Position numbers and translations under genes: made by a program. From contig NZ_JACJHY010000013.1 in NCBI RefSeq assembly GCF_014138625.1, forward strand, positions 1 through 64,000: DNA of 64,000 nucleotides. The letters run 5' to 3'. The notes beneath the pieces were generated by a model, which saw only the letters and a list, made by a program, of their open reading frames with translations, was not told the origin of the DNA and ran no database searches. Below, piece by piece: positions 17,408 through 26,372 of this stretch (its first letter is position 1; each line of letters begins with the position of its first letter). This DNA is from Aminobacter ciceronei. Its GTDB lineage: Bacteria > Pseudomonadota > Alphaproteobacteria > Rhizobiales > Rhizobiaceae.

Positions 17408-17663
17408 CCCCCAGCTGCGCAATCCCGAAGCGGCGGGCCCGGAGACGCGGGATGGCCCATTCATGTCGTCGGCCTTGCCGGTTGCCGGCTTCGCCATCAT
17501 CGAGGCTGCGGATATGGTGGAGGCGGTCAAGAAGATCTCAGGCGTTCCCTGTGCCGTTGCGCATGGCGTCGTCGAGATGTGGCCGTTGGAATAGGCAACC
17601 TGGCTCCAAGAGCCGGCGCAGAGGCCATGCGCGCCCGTCTCGGCCGCCGCCGCAGCTACCTGG
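17408..17663 (+). repeat. Direct repeat copy B of the YCII segment
   Basis: Same orientation and near-identical to 4115-4370, including about 70 bp beyond the stop codon. The two copies are 13.3 kb apart and flank the LysR/ABC, symporter and exonuclease genes. Confidence 0.8.
17412..17594 (+). pseudogene. Truncated YCII-domain gene copy
   Basis: From the shared RNPEAAGPETRDGPFMSS motif to the terminal AHGVVEMWPLE the reading frame matches the intact protein at 3978-4301 with few changes. The N-terminal third is missing and replaced by unrelated sequence in which the upstream frame reads CGCVGVGCAERQG. The best-placed upstream ATG (17325) gives a chimeric N-terminus with no ribosome-binding site. 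Confidence 0.75.
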
Positions 17664-17678
17664 CTTGAGCCCACGACC

Positions 17679-19784
17679 CTACGCCGCCCTCACCCAGACC
17701 TTGTTGTCATGCACGGCAGCGCCGCCATAAGGCGCCGGCGCGTCGGCGCCGGTCAGCACGTTGATGCCCTCGCCGCGCTCATGGTCGGAGTTCGGCCAGA
17801 TGCCTTCGGCGATGACGACGCCGCGCCTGATCTTGTCGAACAGGCGGGCATGCAAAACGACCTCGCCGCGCATATTGCCGATCTCGACCCGGTCGCCTGT
17901 CGCTATCCCGAGTTCTGCCGCGTCCTCGGAATGGATCAACAGTTCGGGCCGCCCCTCCTTCTCGCGCGACACCGGCGTTTCGGCGAAGGTCGAGTTGAGG
18001 AAGTTGCGTGCCGGCGACGTCGCCAGGCGGAACGGATGGGCCGCATCCGCCACCTCGATCAGGTCGACATGATCGGGGAATTCGGGCAGCTGCGCGACCG
18101 GGCCGAAGATGCCCATGCTGCGCGGCGGCTTGTTGGGGGCCGCACCGCCATTCCAGTGCGGCTTGAAGCGGAACTTGCCGTCGGGATGGCCAAAGCCGTT
18201 GAGGAAATGCGCGCTGTCGAATTCCGGCTGCATGTCGGCCCATTTCTGGTCCTTGAAGCTGTCGAAATTGCCCAGGCCCTTCTTCTCCAGCATGACGTCG
18301 ATATGCTGGCGTTCGGTCATGCCGAAGCCCGGCATGTCGGACACGCCAAGCCGCTTGCCCAGCTCCTCGATGACATAGTGGTTGGTGCGCGGCCCTTCCG
18401 GCGGGTCGATCAGCTTCGGCCCCAGCGTGATGTGCTGGTTGCCGCCGCCCTTGTAGATGTCGTCATGCTCGAGGAACATCGTTGCCGGCAGGACGACGTC
18501 GGCGAGCTTGGCCGTGTCGGTCATGAACTGCTCGTGCACACAGGTGAACAGGTCGTCGCGCAGCATGCCCTTGACCACCAGCCGCTGCTCGGGCGCGACA
18601 TTCGCCGGATTGGTGTTCTGGATCAGCATCGCGGTGACAGGCGGGCCGCCATAGAGCGCATCCTCGGCATTGGTCAGCACCGGGCCGATGCGCGAATGGT
18701 CGAGATAGCGGATGTCGGGGTCGCGGAATTTCGTGCCTTCGAGCAGCTCGCCATTGAGCTTGAAGATGCCCGAATTGGAATGGAAGGCGCCGCCGCCCTC
18801 ATATTGCCAGGCGCCCGTCACCGCCGGGATCGACAGCGCCGCATGCATGTTGACCGAGCCGTTGCGCTGGCGCGAGAAGCCGTAGCCCAAGCGGAAGAAG
18901 GTCTTCTTGGTGGTGCCGACGAGCCGGGCGAAAGCCTCGATCTCCTCGACCGTCAGGCCGGTGATTGCGGCCGCCCATTCCGGCGTCTTGTCGGCGAGAT
19001 GCGCTTCCAGCCCCCTGGGGTCGTCGGTGTATTTTTCGAGATAGGGGCGATCGGCAAACCCGTCGCGGAACAGCACATGCATGACGGCGCAGGCGAGCGC
19101 GGCGTCGGTGCCGGGCTTCAGCACCAGCCCCATGTCGGCCTGCTTCAGCGTCGCGGTCTCGTAGATGTCGATGACGACGATCTTGGCGCCGCGTTCCTTG
19201 CGCGCCTTGATCGCATGGGTCATCACATTGACCTGGGTGACCACCGCATTGGTGCCCCAGATGACGACGCAGTCCGACTTGCCGATCTCGCGCGGATCGG
19301 TGCCGCGCAGCGCACCTGTGCCCATGACATAGCCGGTCCAGGCGAGATTGGTGCAGATCGATCCGAAGAAGCCGGAATATTTCTTGGCATGGCGCAGCCT
19401 CTCGATGCCGTCGCGCTGCACCAGCCCCATCGTGCCGGCGTAGAAATAGGGCCAGACGGTCTCCGAGCCGTAACGCTCCTCCGCCGCGATGAATTTTTCC
19501 GCGACGAGGTCGAGCGCTGCCTCCCAGCTCGCTTCCTTCCAGTTGCCGTCGCCCTTGGCGCCCGCGCGGACCAGCGGCTTCAGCAGCCGGTCGGGATGGT
19601 GGACGCGGTCGGCATAACGGGCGACCTTGGCGCAGATGACGCCTGCCGTATAGCTGTTGGACTTGGCGCCATGCACACGCCCGATGCGCTTGTCGTCGAG
19701 CAGCTCGACCTCGAGCGCGCAGGTCGAGGGGCAGTCATGCGGGCAGGCCGAATGGCCGATCCTGATCTTGGCGTGCTGGTTCAT
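17679..19784 (-). CDS. Molybdopterin-dependent oxidoreductase (DMSO reductase superfamily)
   Basis: A 701-residue protein. The N-terminal 4Fe-4S ligands are C14, C18, C22 and C51 (CPHDCPSTC ... IC), followed by the bis-MGD catalytic fold and a C-terminal dinucleotide-binding domain (HPFRLATSPARNFLNSTF, DRVEIGNMRG). There is no twin-arginine signal, so it should be cytoplasmic. It resembles the assimilatory or formate-dehydrogenase-like group, but its substrate is not identifiable. moaD and moaE for cofactor synthesis lie 9 kb away on the same strand but are not in the operon. Confidence 0.85.
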   Translation of the reverse strand: MNQHAKIRIGHSACPHDCPSTCALEVELLDDKRIGRVHGAKSNSYTAGVICAKVARYADRVHHPDRLLKPLVRAGAKGDGNWKEASWEAALDLVAEKFIAAEERYGSETVWPYFYAGTMGLVQRDGIERLRHAKKYSGFFGSICTNLAWTGYVMGTGALRGTDPREIGKSDCVVIWGTNAVVTQVNVMTHAIKARKERGAKIVVIDIYETATLKQADMGLVLKPGTDAALACAVMHVLFRDGFADRPYLEKYTDDPRGLEAHLADKTPEWAAAITGLTVEEIEAFARLVGTTKKTFFRLGYGFSRQRNGSVNMHAALSIPAVTGAWQYEGGGAFHSNSGIFKLNGELLEGTKFRDPDIRYLDHSRIGPVLTNAEDALYGGPPVTAMLIQNTNPANVAPEQRLVVKGMLRDDLFTCVHEQFMTDTAKLADVVLPATMFLEHDDIYKGGGNQHITLGPKLIDPPEGPRTNHYVIEELGKRLGVSDMPGFGMTERQHIDVMLEKKGLGNFDSFKDQKWADMQPEFDSAHFLNGFGHPDGKFRFKPHWNGGAAPNKPPRSMGIFGPVAQLPEFPDHVDLIEVADAAHPFRLATSPARNFLNSTFAETPVSREKEGRPELLIHSEDAAELGIATGDRVEIGNMRGEVVLHARLFDKIRRGVVIAEGIWPNSDHERGEGINVLTGADAPAPYGGAAVHDNKVWVRAA

Positions 19785-19906
19785 GGCGCCCTTTTACCCT
19801 GATGTCGGCTTGCCGTGTAGGGCCAGTGCGGACCGCTGCATGACCCTCCCCCCTCGTGGGCCGAGCGGGCAAGGCGCGTAAGGCGGGATGGGGGTAATCT
19901 CGGCCA

Positions 19907-19962
19907 CCCACCCCGGAGCTTCGGTCCGACCCTCCCCACCCCGGACCTTCGGTCCGACCCTT
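19907..19962. repeat. Two tandem 28-bp direct repeats
   Basis: CCCACCCCGGA(g/c)CTTCGGTCCGACC occurs at 19907-19934 and again at 19935-19962, in the 204-bp gap between the oxidoreductase start and the ABC-F stop. Nothing else of note is in the gap. Confidence 0.7.
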
Positions 19963-19988
19963 CGCAAAAAGAGGGAGGGTAAGATGCC

Positions 19989-21866
19989 CTACTCGGCGAC
20001 GCCTTCTTCATATTCGGCCGACATGGTCAGCCACTTCTCTTCGTTGGTTTCGAGCTGGGCCGACAGTTGCGAGCGTTCCTTGGCCAGCTGTGTCGCCGTC
20101 GTCGGGTCCTTTTCATAGAGCCTGGGATCGGCGAGCTGGTCCTCGATGCCGTCGATGCGCTTGCGGATGCGGTCCATCAGCGCCTCGGTGGCGCGGATCT
20201 CCTTGGCCAGCGGCTCGAGGGCGGCGCGCCGTGCCGCGGCCTCGCGGCGCTTGTCGGCCTTCGATGCCTTGTCGGCCTCGCGCTCCTTGCGCCGGTCGCC
20301 CGACACGCCCGTCACCAGCGTCTTGTAGTCCTCGAGATCGCCGTCATAAGGATTGACCGCGCCGTCCTTGACCAGCCACAGCCGGTCGGCCGTCGCCTCC
20401 AGCAAGTGGCGGTCGTGGCTGATCAGGATCACGGCGCCGGGAAAATCGTTGAGCGCCATGATCAACGCCTCGCGGCTGTCGATGTCGAGGTGGTTGGTCG
20501 GCTCGTCGAGGATGAACAGGTTCGGCCCGTCAAAGGCCGACAGGCCCATCAGCAGCCGCGCCTTTTCGCCACCGGACAGGTCCTTGGCGGCGGTGTTCAT
20601 CTTCTCGGTCGGCAGGCCGAACTGGGCGACACGCGCCCTCACCTTCGATTCAGGCGCCTCCGGCATCAGCCGGCGGACATGCTCATAGGCGTTTTCCTCG
20701 GGCCTCAAATCGTCGAGCTGGTGCTGGGCGAAGATCGCGACCTTGAGCCCGGGCGCGATCGTCACCGAGCCGGTCTCGGCCTTGAGCCGGCCGGCCAGCA
20801 GCTTGGCGAAGGTCGACTTGCCGTTGCCGTTGGCGCCGAGGAGCGCGATGCGGTCGTCGGCGTCGATGCGCAAGGTCATCTTCTTGAGGATCGGCTTGTC
20901 GGCCTGGTAGCCGACGCTGACCCGGTCGAGCGCGACGATCGGCGAGGCCACCGTCTTGACCGGCTCGGGGAAGCTGAACGGGCGCACATTGTCTTCGATC
21001 AGCGCGGCGATCGGCTTCATCTTCTCCAGCGCCTTGATGCGCGACTGCGCCTGGCGCGCCTTCGACGCCTTGGCGCGGAAGCGGTCGACGAAGGACTGCA
21101 GATGCTTGCGTGCCGCCTCCTGCTTGACGCGGCCCTTTTCCTGCAGCTCGCGCTGCTCTGATATCTGGCGCTCGAACTGGTCGTAGCCGCCGCGCCAGAA
21201 GGTCATCTTCTTCTGGTCGAGATGGACGATCGAATTGACGGCGCGGTTGAGCAGGTCGCGGTCGTGGCTGATCAGCAGCACGGTGTGCGGATATTTCGAG
21301 ACATAGTTCTCGAGCCACAACGTGCCTTCGAGATCGAGATAGTTGGTCGGCTCGTCGAGCAGCAGCAGATCGGGTTCGGAAAACAGCACGGCGGCAAGCG
21401 CCACGCGCATGCGCCAGCCGCCGGAGAATGACGACGCCGGGCGCTTCTGCGCCTCGTCGTCGAAACCGAGGCCGGCGAGGATGGTGGCGGCGCGGGACTC
21501 GGCCGAATGGGCGTCGATGTCGGCCAGGCGGATGTGGATCTCGGCGATGCGGTGCGGGTCGGTGGCGGTCTTTTCCTCGGCGAGCAGTGCCGAGCGCTCG
21601 ACATCGGCCTTGAGCACGATGTCGATCAGCGGCTCCTCGGTGCCGGGCGCTTCCTGCGCGACCTGGCCGATACGCGTGTTCTTGGGCAGGCTGATGCTGC
21701 CGGTTTCCGAGCTGAAGTTGCCGGTTATCGCCTTGAACAGCGTGGTCTTGCCGGTGCCGTTGCGGCCGACAAGGCCGGCCTTGGTGCCGGCAGGCAGGGT
21801 CAGCGACGCGTGGTCGAGGAGAAGGCGTCCGGCAATGCGGAGGGAAAGGTCATTGATGATGAGCAT
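19989..21866 (-). CDS. ABC-F family ATPase (YheS/Uup-like)
   Basis: A 625-residue soluble protein with two ABC ATPase domains and no membrane segment. Domain 1 has Walker A GRNGTGKTT, signature FSGGWRMR and Walker B LLLLDEPTNYLDLE. Domain 2 has GANGNGKST, LSGGEKARLL and FILDEPTNHLDID. A charged interdomain linker contains EKGRVKQEAARKHLQSFVDR, and a C-terminal coiled coil is rich in Lys/Glu/Arg. ABC-F proteins of this type bind the ribosomal E site and relieve stalled or perturbed translation. The start at ATG 21866 fits the MLIINDLSLRI family N-terminus; longer starts are not supported. Confidence 0.92.
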   Translation of the reverse strand: MLIINDLSLRIAGRLLLDHASLTLPAGTKAGLVGRNGTGKTTLFKAITGNFSSETGSISLPKNTRIGQVAQEAPGTEEPLIDIVLKADVERSALLAEEKTATDPHRIAEIHIRLADIDAHSAESRAATILAGLGFDDEAQKRPASSFSGGWRMRVALAAVLFSEPDLLLLDEPTNYLDLEGTLWLENYVSKYPHTVLLISHDRDLLNRAVNSIVHLDQKKMTFWRGGYDQFERQISEQRELQEKGRVKQEAARKHLQSFVDRFRAKASKARQAQSRIKALEKMKPIAALIEDNVRPFSFPEPVKTVASPIVALDRVSVGYQADKPILKKMTLRIDADDRIALLGANGNGKSTFAKLLAGRLKAETGSVTIAPGLKVAIFAQHQLDDLRPEENAYEHVRRLMPEAPESKVRARVAQFGLPTEKMNTAAKDLSGGEKARLLMGLSAFDGPNLFILDEPTNHLDIDSREALIMALNDFPGAVILISHDRHLLEATADRLWLVKDGAVNPYDGDLEDYKTLVTGVSGDRRKEREADKASKADKRREAAARRAALEPLAKEIRATEALMDRIRKRIDGIEDQLADPRLYEKDPTTATQLAKERSQLSAQLETNEEKWLTMSAEYEEGVAE

Positions 21867-22016
21867 GGCGTGGCGGTTTTGGCCGAGAGTTACCGATATG
21901 GCAAGAGCGCGCCGCAGCAGCTTGTTGTTGCGGCATGATCTTTTCCTGGAACCGGCCACCACTTCCAGGGATCATGCCGTGCACCGACGCATGGGCGAAC
22001 GGACCGGCGCCTGCGA

Positions 22017-23285
22017 TCAGGCGAAGGCCGGCCTGTGGCTGCGGTGCAGCGCTTCGCCTGCGATCTCGCCTGTCGCATCGATCGCCGCGCCGTCTGACGT
22101 GGCGGGCGGCGGCGCGGCGTGGCCGATGGCAAACAGTACGGCGCTGCCGGCGGCCAGCATGGCAAACAGCATGAACATGCCCTGCCCGCCAAAGGCGCCC
22201 AGCGCCAGCCCGCCGAACAGCGGGCCGATGAAATTGCCGACCGAACTCAGCGAATGGGCGCCGAAATAGGCGCCGCGGTTGCCGTCATTGGAGATCCTGT
22301 CGACAAGCACATATTCGGCCGGCACGACAAGCACCTCGCCGATGGTGAACAGCACCATGAAGCCGATCAGCATGGCAGCATCGGTGGAGACGGCAAAGCC
22401 GAGCTCGCCGCCCAGGAACAAGAGGCAGCCCAGCACCATCGCCCGCAACGGCCCGATCTTCTCGATCACCAGCCGCGCCGGCGCGGTGGCGAGCACCACC
22501 ACGGCGGCGTTGGTGGTGACCAGCCAGGCAAAGATCTTCATGCCGTCGTCAACGTTGGTGGTCAGATATTGCGACAGGGTCACCGACCACTGGCCGTAGA
22601 CCGCCATCAGCAGCGTGCCGCCGCCGACATAAAACAGCAGCCGGCGGTCGCGCAGGGCAGCGCCGAGCCGGCGCAGCCCGGGTGCCTGCTGCGGCGCGGC
22701 CTGTCCGCTGCGGTCGGCCAGCGCCGCCGGCACGACGAAAAAGATCGCCGCGGCAAAGACGAAATGCACCATGCCGGCAATGACGAAGGGCAAGGGCGAA
22801 TTGGCGCCGATGGCCAGGCCGATCATCGGCCCGACGGCCCAGCCGGCATTGATGACGAGGTAGCGCCAGGAAAACATCCTGAGCCGCAGTTTCTCGGGCG
22901 CTGCATCGCTCATCAGCGCCCGCGACACCGGCTCATAGACCGCAGCCGACACCGACGAGACGACATGCGCCAGCGCAAAGGCCGCGACCGATTGCGCCAG
23001 GCCGAGGCCGACGAGCCCGAGCCCGGCAAACAGAAGTGCGGTGACCAGCACCACGCGCCGGCCGATGCGATCCGAAATCGTTCCGGCAAACGGGCTTATG
23101 GCAGCGCCGAGCAACGGCCCGGTGCCGATCAGCACGCCGATCCAGGCCGGGCTCAGGCCGAAATCGCCCTGCAGGCGGATGGCCAGGAAGGTCAGGCTCA
23201 TGCCCCTGGCGATCGCCACCATGCCGGAGCCGGCAATGAGCAACAGCACGATGGCCTGGCCGGTCTTGTCGCCGAATGGACGCAC
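22017..23285 (-). CDS. Major facilitator superfamily transporter (MdtH-like)
   Basis: A 422-residue protein with 12 TM helices. MFS marks include GTISDRIGRRVVLV (loop 2-3) and the repeated FIGPLFGGLALG motif in the second half. It probably exports small molecules or drugs; the substrate is unknown. The C-terminal cytosolic tail is about 30 residues. It sits alone between the ABC-F gene and the collagen-like gene. Confidence 0.85.
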   Translation of the reverse strand: MRPFGDKTGQAIVLLLIAGSGMVAIARGMSLTFLAIRLQGDFGLSPAWIGVLIGTGPLLGAAISPFAGTISDRIGRRVVLVTALLFAGLGLVGLGLAQSVAAFALAHVVSSVSAAVYEPVSRALMSDAAPEKLRLRMFSWRYLVINAGWAVGPMIGLAIGANSPLPFVIAGMVHFVFAAAIFFVVPAALADRSGQAAPQQAPGLRRLGAALRDRRLLFYVGGGTLLMAVYGQWSVTLSQYLTTNVDDGMKIFAWLVTTNAAVVVLATAPARLVIEKIGPLRAMVLGCLLFLGGELGFAVSTDAAMLIGFMVLFTIGEVLVVPAEYVLVDRISNDGNRGAYFGAHSLSSVGNFIGPLFGGLALGAFGGQGMFMLFAMLAAGSAVLFAIGHAAPPPATSDGAAIDATGEIAGEALHRSHRPAFA

Positions 23286-23426
23286 GTTTTTTTATCCCGA
23301 TACAGAGAAAGCGACGTCAGGCCGGCTGGCCGGGCGCGGTCGCAGATGCTTCGTCTGGCCGAGATGACGTGCAAAGACAAGGCAAGTCACGCTGCCCAGA
23401 GGCAGCTATCTGATGATCCAGACATC

Positions 23427-23462
23427 TCATGACAAATACTGGGGTCATGACAAATACCGGGG
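23427..23462. repeat. Two tandem 18-bp repeats
   Basis: TCATGACAAATACTGGGG (23427-23444) is repeated with one change at 23445-23462. It lies upstream of the MFS gene and downstream of the collagen-like gene. Possible regulatory or slippage repeat. Confidence 0.55.
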
Positions 23463-23562
23463 CATGCCAAAAGACCGGCTCATGACGATATCCGGGCCGA
23501 CCGACCGCCGGAATCGAGACGGCCCGCCTGAGCGGGCCGTCCGTAACGTCTTGGCGAAAGGT

Positions 23563-24174
23563 TCAGCGGCTGGCGGTGCGCAAAAGCTTGCACAGTTCGC
23601 GCAGGTCGCTTTCGAATGCCATCGGGTTGGACAGCACCATCTTGCAGCGCTTCACATAGGCAGCCACCTGGGCTTGCGACATGCCGCCGATGACGCCTGG
23701 GTTGATTCCCGGGCCGCCGGGGCCGCCAGGTCCGCCGGGGCCACCAGGACCTCCGGGTCCGCCGGGACCGGCAATGCCGGGTCCGCCGATGTTGACGCCG
23801 ATGTCGGCGAGCGTGTTGCCGCCGAGGCCGACATTGGCATTGACGCCGGCCAGACCCTGATTGCCGCCGACATTGGCGCTGGCATTGGCGGTCAGGCCGC
23901 TGCTGCCGCCGACCGACGCATTGGCCTTGGCATCAGCCAGGCCCTTGCTGCCGCCGACATCGGCGTTGACGTCTGCATTGACGCCGCCCGAACCACCGAC
24001 GGTTGCACCGACATCGACGCCAAGTCCTCTTGAATTGCTGTTACCGATGTCGACAGAGACGCCGAGGCCCTTGCTACGGTCGCCGATGTCCAGGGCGCTG
24101 GCTGGCGCGCAGAGCGCCGCAAAAACGATACCACCCGCCAGTGTCTTGGCAATTGCCTTCGATATACCAGTCAT
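23563..24174 (-). CDS. Secreted low-complexity protein with collagen-like GPG tract
   Basis: A 203-residue protein: a Sec signal peptide (about residues 1-27, ends APASA), then a region of about 85 residues built from degenerate repeats of the form VGGS-x-GL-x-A-x-ANA (about residues 45-130), a run of about seven GPG triplets, and a basic cysteine-containing C-terminal domain of about 50 residues (MSQAQVAAYVKRC, SDLRELCKLLR). The start ATG 24174 follows AGGGAG. This architecture is exported and probably surface-associated or fibrous. No catalytic motif and no known family. Confidence 0.75.
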   Translation of the reverse strand: MTGISKAIAKTLAGGIVFAALCAPASALDIGDRSKGLGVSVDIGNSNSRGLGVDVGATVGGSGGVNADVNADVGGSKGLADAKANASVGGSSGLTANASANVGGNQGLAGVNANVGLGGNTLADIGVNIGGPGIAGPGGPGGPGGPGGPGGPGGPGINPGVIGGMSQAQVAAYVKRCKMVLSNPMAFESDLRELCKLLRTASR

Positions 24175-24379
24175 GGAAGTCTCCCTGTGGTTGCCGGTCC
24201 CAGCACCCAGCCTTGAGACTGGCTGCCGGCATAGTAACGAACCCAAGTGGCAATAAGTTTCACCTACCCCCTAGACGTCATCAACTTTTTTACTGCTCAC
24301 CATGAATTGCGTTACATGAAGCAGTAGACGATCGAATCCTTTTGATTATGTTCGTTGAAAGCATAAAATTTTATGCAAT

Positions 24380-24892
24380 TTAGGCGAATGCTCTACCGTC
24401 TTCGGTGCGCTGGAAGTAAATGAGATCGAGAGCTACGGACGGGCGCCCGAGAACTGTCAGGATCATGTGCGCCTGGCCGCGATGATGCGTCTGGTGGTTG
24501 AAAAGGTGCATCAGGGCCGGCGCCAGCCGCTGCGAGATGGTGCGCATGTCGGTGATGGTCATGTAGGTGAAGCGCCCGGTGAATGCCTTGTCGCCGAGCG
24601 AGCCGATCCACTCGACGATGCGCCTGTCCTCAGCCTGGCGCGCGGCGCGCAATCTGTCGAAATCGGCATGGATGATGGCATCGAGCTGAGATGGCGCGTC
24701 GCCCTCGCCGGTGAAGCGCTTCAGCCAGACCCGGTCGGCGACCAGCAGATGATTGAGCGTCCCTTTCATCGACTTGAAGACGGCGCCGGTGTCGCGCTCA
24801 TAGTCTGCCACGTCGAGTTCGGCTGCTGCCTCATAGATGCGCTCGTTGGCCCATTGATTATAGGCAGCCAACATCATGAAATGCTGTTTCAT
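24380..24892 (-). CDS. DinB family protein
   Basis: A 170-residue four-helix-bundle protein of the DinB/YfiT superfamily. The metal-binding histidines are visible in TLNHLLVADRVW (near residue 50) and in FNHQTHHRGQAHMIL (near residues 135-145). The start ATG 24892 follows AGGGAA; upstream in-frame codons are unsupported. DinB proteins are metal-dependent, often thiol-linked transferases or stress proteins; the substrate is unknown. It is divergent from the GST-like gene, 64 bp away. Confidence 0.87.
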   Translation of the reverse strand: MKQHFMMLAAYNQWANERIYEAAAELDVADYERDTGAVFKSMKGTLNHLLVADRVWLKRFTGEGDAPSQLDAIIHADFDRLRAARQAEDRRIVEWIGSLGDKAFTGRFTYMTITDMRTISQRLAPALMHLFNHQTHHRGQAHMILTVLGRPSVALDLIYFQRTEDGRAFA

Positions 24893-24955
24893 CCGATATT
24901 CCCTGAATGCTTCGAAAATCGTCCTCTTACTACAGCCCATCGGGAACAGCCGCCA

Positions 24956-25648
24956 ATGACCATTCTCCTCTACGACCTCGTCGGCAGCGATATGACGCGC
25001 CCGTTCAGCCCGCATTGCTGGAAAGCGGCGATGGCTTTGGCACATAAGCGGTTGGACTTCAGCACCGTGCCGACGCGTTTCCTCGAGGTGCCCAGGATCG
25101 AGGGCGGTGTGTCGAACACCGTGCCGGTCATCCGCGACGGCGACACGGTCACGTCAGATTCCTTCGCCATCGCGCTTTATCTCGAACAGGCCTATCCCGA
25201 CAGGCCGTCGCTGTTTTCAGGCGCCGGCGGCGAGGCCCATGCCCGCTTCATCGAGCGCTGGTCGCAGCTGACAATCCATCCTTATATCGGTGCCGCCGCG
25301 TTGACCGCCCTTCACGGCATGCAGGACGAGGCCAACGCCGCCTATTTCCGCGTGAGCCGCGAGACACGTTTCGGCAGGACGCTCGAAGAGGTCAGCTCGG
25401 CACGCGATGCCGTGCTCCAGGGCTTCAGGGCGTCGCTCGAACCGCTGCGCAGCATGCTCACCTACCAGCCGTGGATCGGCGGCGATCGCCCGCTGTTTGC
25501 CGACTACATCGTGTTCGGCGCGCTGCAATGGGCCCGCATCGCCACGCCCTACCAGGTGCTCGACGCGGCCGACCCGATCGCCGCCTGGTTCGGCCGTTGC
25601 CTCGAGCTCCATGACGGCCTTGCCGGCCGTGTGGCTGCGGCGGCCTAG
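24956..25648 (+). CDS. Glutathione S-transferase-like protein
   Basis: A 230-residue protein with an N-terminal thioredoxin-like domain (LLYDLVGSDMTRPFSPHCWK, then TVPVIRDGDTVTSDSFAIALYLE) and an all-helical C-terminal domain ending in a typical FADYIVFGALQWAR segment. These match the GST fold. The NTVPVIRDGD segment provides the cis-proline that binds glutathione. The start has no strong Shine-Dalgarno site but gives the family N-terminus. Substrate unknown. Confidence 0.83.
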   Translation: MTILLYDLVGSDMTRPFSPHCWKAAMALAHKRLDFSTVPTRFLEVPRIEGGVSNTVPVIRDGDTVTSDSFAIALYLEQAYPDRPSLFSGAGGEAHARFIERWSQLTIHPYIGAAALTALHGMQDEANAAYFRVSRETRFGRTLEEVSSARDAVLQGFRASLEPLRSMLTYQPWIGGDRPLFADYIVFGALQWARIATPYQVLDAADPIAAWFGRCLELHDGLAGRVAAAA

Positions 25649-25722
25649 CCCCTTGGCAATGCGGCGGGCGGCCTGTATAGAGCCCGCCACACTGCAAATC
25701 CCAGAAATCACAAGGACCAGAC

Positions 25723-26145
25723 ATGGCGATCGAACGCACATTTTCGATGATCAAGCCGGACGCAACCCGCCGCAACCTGACCGGCGCCATCACCAAGATG
25801 CTCGAAGACGCCGGCCTGCGCGTCGTCGCTTCGAAGCGCGTCTGGATGAGCCGTCGCGAGGCCGAAGGCTTCTACGCCGTGCACAAGGAACGCCCCTTCT
25901 TCGGCGAGCTGGTCGAGTTCATGTCGTCGGCTCCGACCATCGTCCAGGTGCTCGAAGGCGAGAACGCCATCGCCAAGAACCGCGAAGTGATGGGCGCCAC
26001 CAATCCGGCAAACGCCGCCGAAGGCACCATCCGCAAGGTCCACGCCCTGTCGATCGGCGAAAACTCGGTGCACGGCTCGGACGCCCCCGAGACCGCCGCT
26101 GAAGAGATCGCCTACTGGTTCTCGGGCACCGAAATCGTCGGCTGA
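25723..26145 (+). CDS. ndk: Nucleoside diphosphate kinase
   Basis: A 140-residue protein matching bacterial NDK over its full length. The catalytic phosphohistidine is H117 in [23 protein letters not shown] and [11 protein letters not shown] are also family hallmarks. It transfers the gamma-phosphate of ATP to NDPs to balance nucleotide pools, in the cytosol. It is monocistronic, followed by two tandem terminators. Confidence 0.97.
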   Translation: MAIERTFSMIKPDATRRNLTGAITKMLEDAGLRVVASKRVWMSRREAEGFYAVHKERPFFGELVEFMSSAPTIVQVLEGENAIAKNREVMGATNPANAAEGTIRKVHALSIGENSVHGSDAPETAAEEIAYWFSGTEIVG

Positions 26146-26189
26146 TCCGGCCGTCGAACAGCGGCTGACAAGTTGCTGATTTAGAATCG

Positions 26190-26222
26190 AAAAGCCGGGG
26201 TGGGAACGCCCCGGCTTTTTGT
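26190..26222 (+). terminator. Rho-independent terminator after ndk
   Basis: The stem AAAGCCGGGG (26191-26200) pairs with CCCCGGCTTT (26209-26218) around an 8-nt loop and is followed by TTTGTTT. It lies about 45 bp after the ndk stop. Confidence 0.9.
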
Positions 26223-26248
26223 TTGGGCCGCGTGTCCGGAACCCAAAT

Positions 26249-26275
26249 GGCCGGGGTGCACGCCCCGGCTTTTGC
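26249..26275 (+). terminator. Second terminator-like hairpin after ndk
   Basis: GCCGGGGTG and CGCCCCGGC form a GC-rich stem followed by TTTT. It is close to the first terminator in sequence, as if duplicated. Confidence 0.6.
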
Positions 26276-26372
26276 CCGGTTCCAGGCGGTGACGCCTGAT
26301 ATAAGCTGCCGGCGATCGAGCGCGCGATGGTCGCCGCTTTTCACGCCGCTGCCGTTTCGCTAGCCTGGCCGA

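Larger units (their letters stand above)
16903..17678. other. Decayed 776-bp region with gene fragments
   Basis: It contains a fragment reading LFSTLVTAGLLARLYGGITG... up to a TAA at 17157-17159, with a stop at 16990 upstream and no start. It also contains the truncated YCII copy. No intact gene was found. The pieces suggest past recombination and gene loss. Confidence 0.5.

Noticed and set aside
4115-17663. Composite transposon bounded by the YCII repeats
   Set aside because: The repeats carry no transposase, terminal inverted repeats or target duplications; homologous duplication is simpler.
19907-23462. Short tandem repeats (28 bp at 19907, 18 bp at 23427) as possible mobile-element ends
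   Set aside because: Only two copies each, no inverted partners, no transposase nearby; simple local duplications.
23700-23790. Dense short repeats that could look like a CRISPR or minisatellite
   Set aside because: The repeats encode GPG triplets in frame inside a secreted protein; there are no spacers or cas genes.
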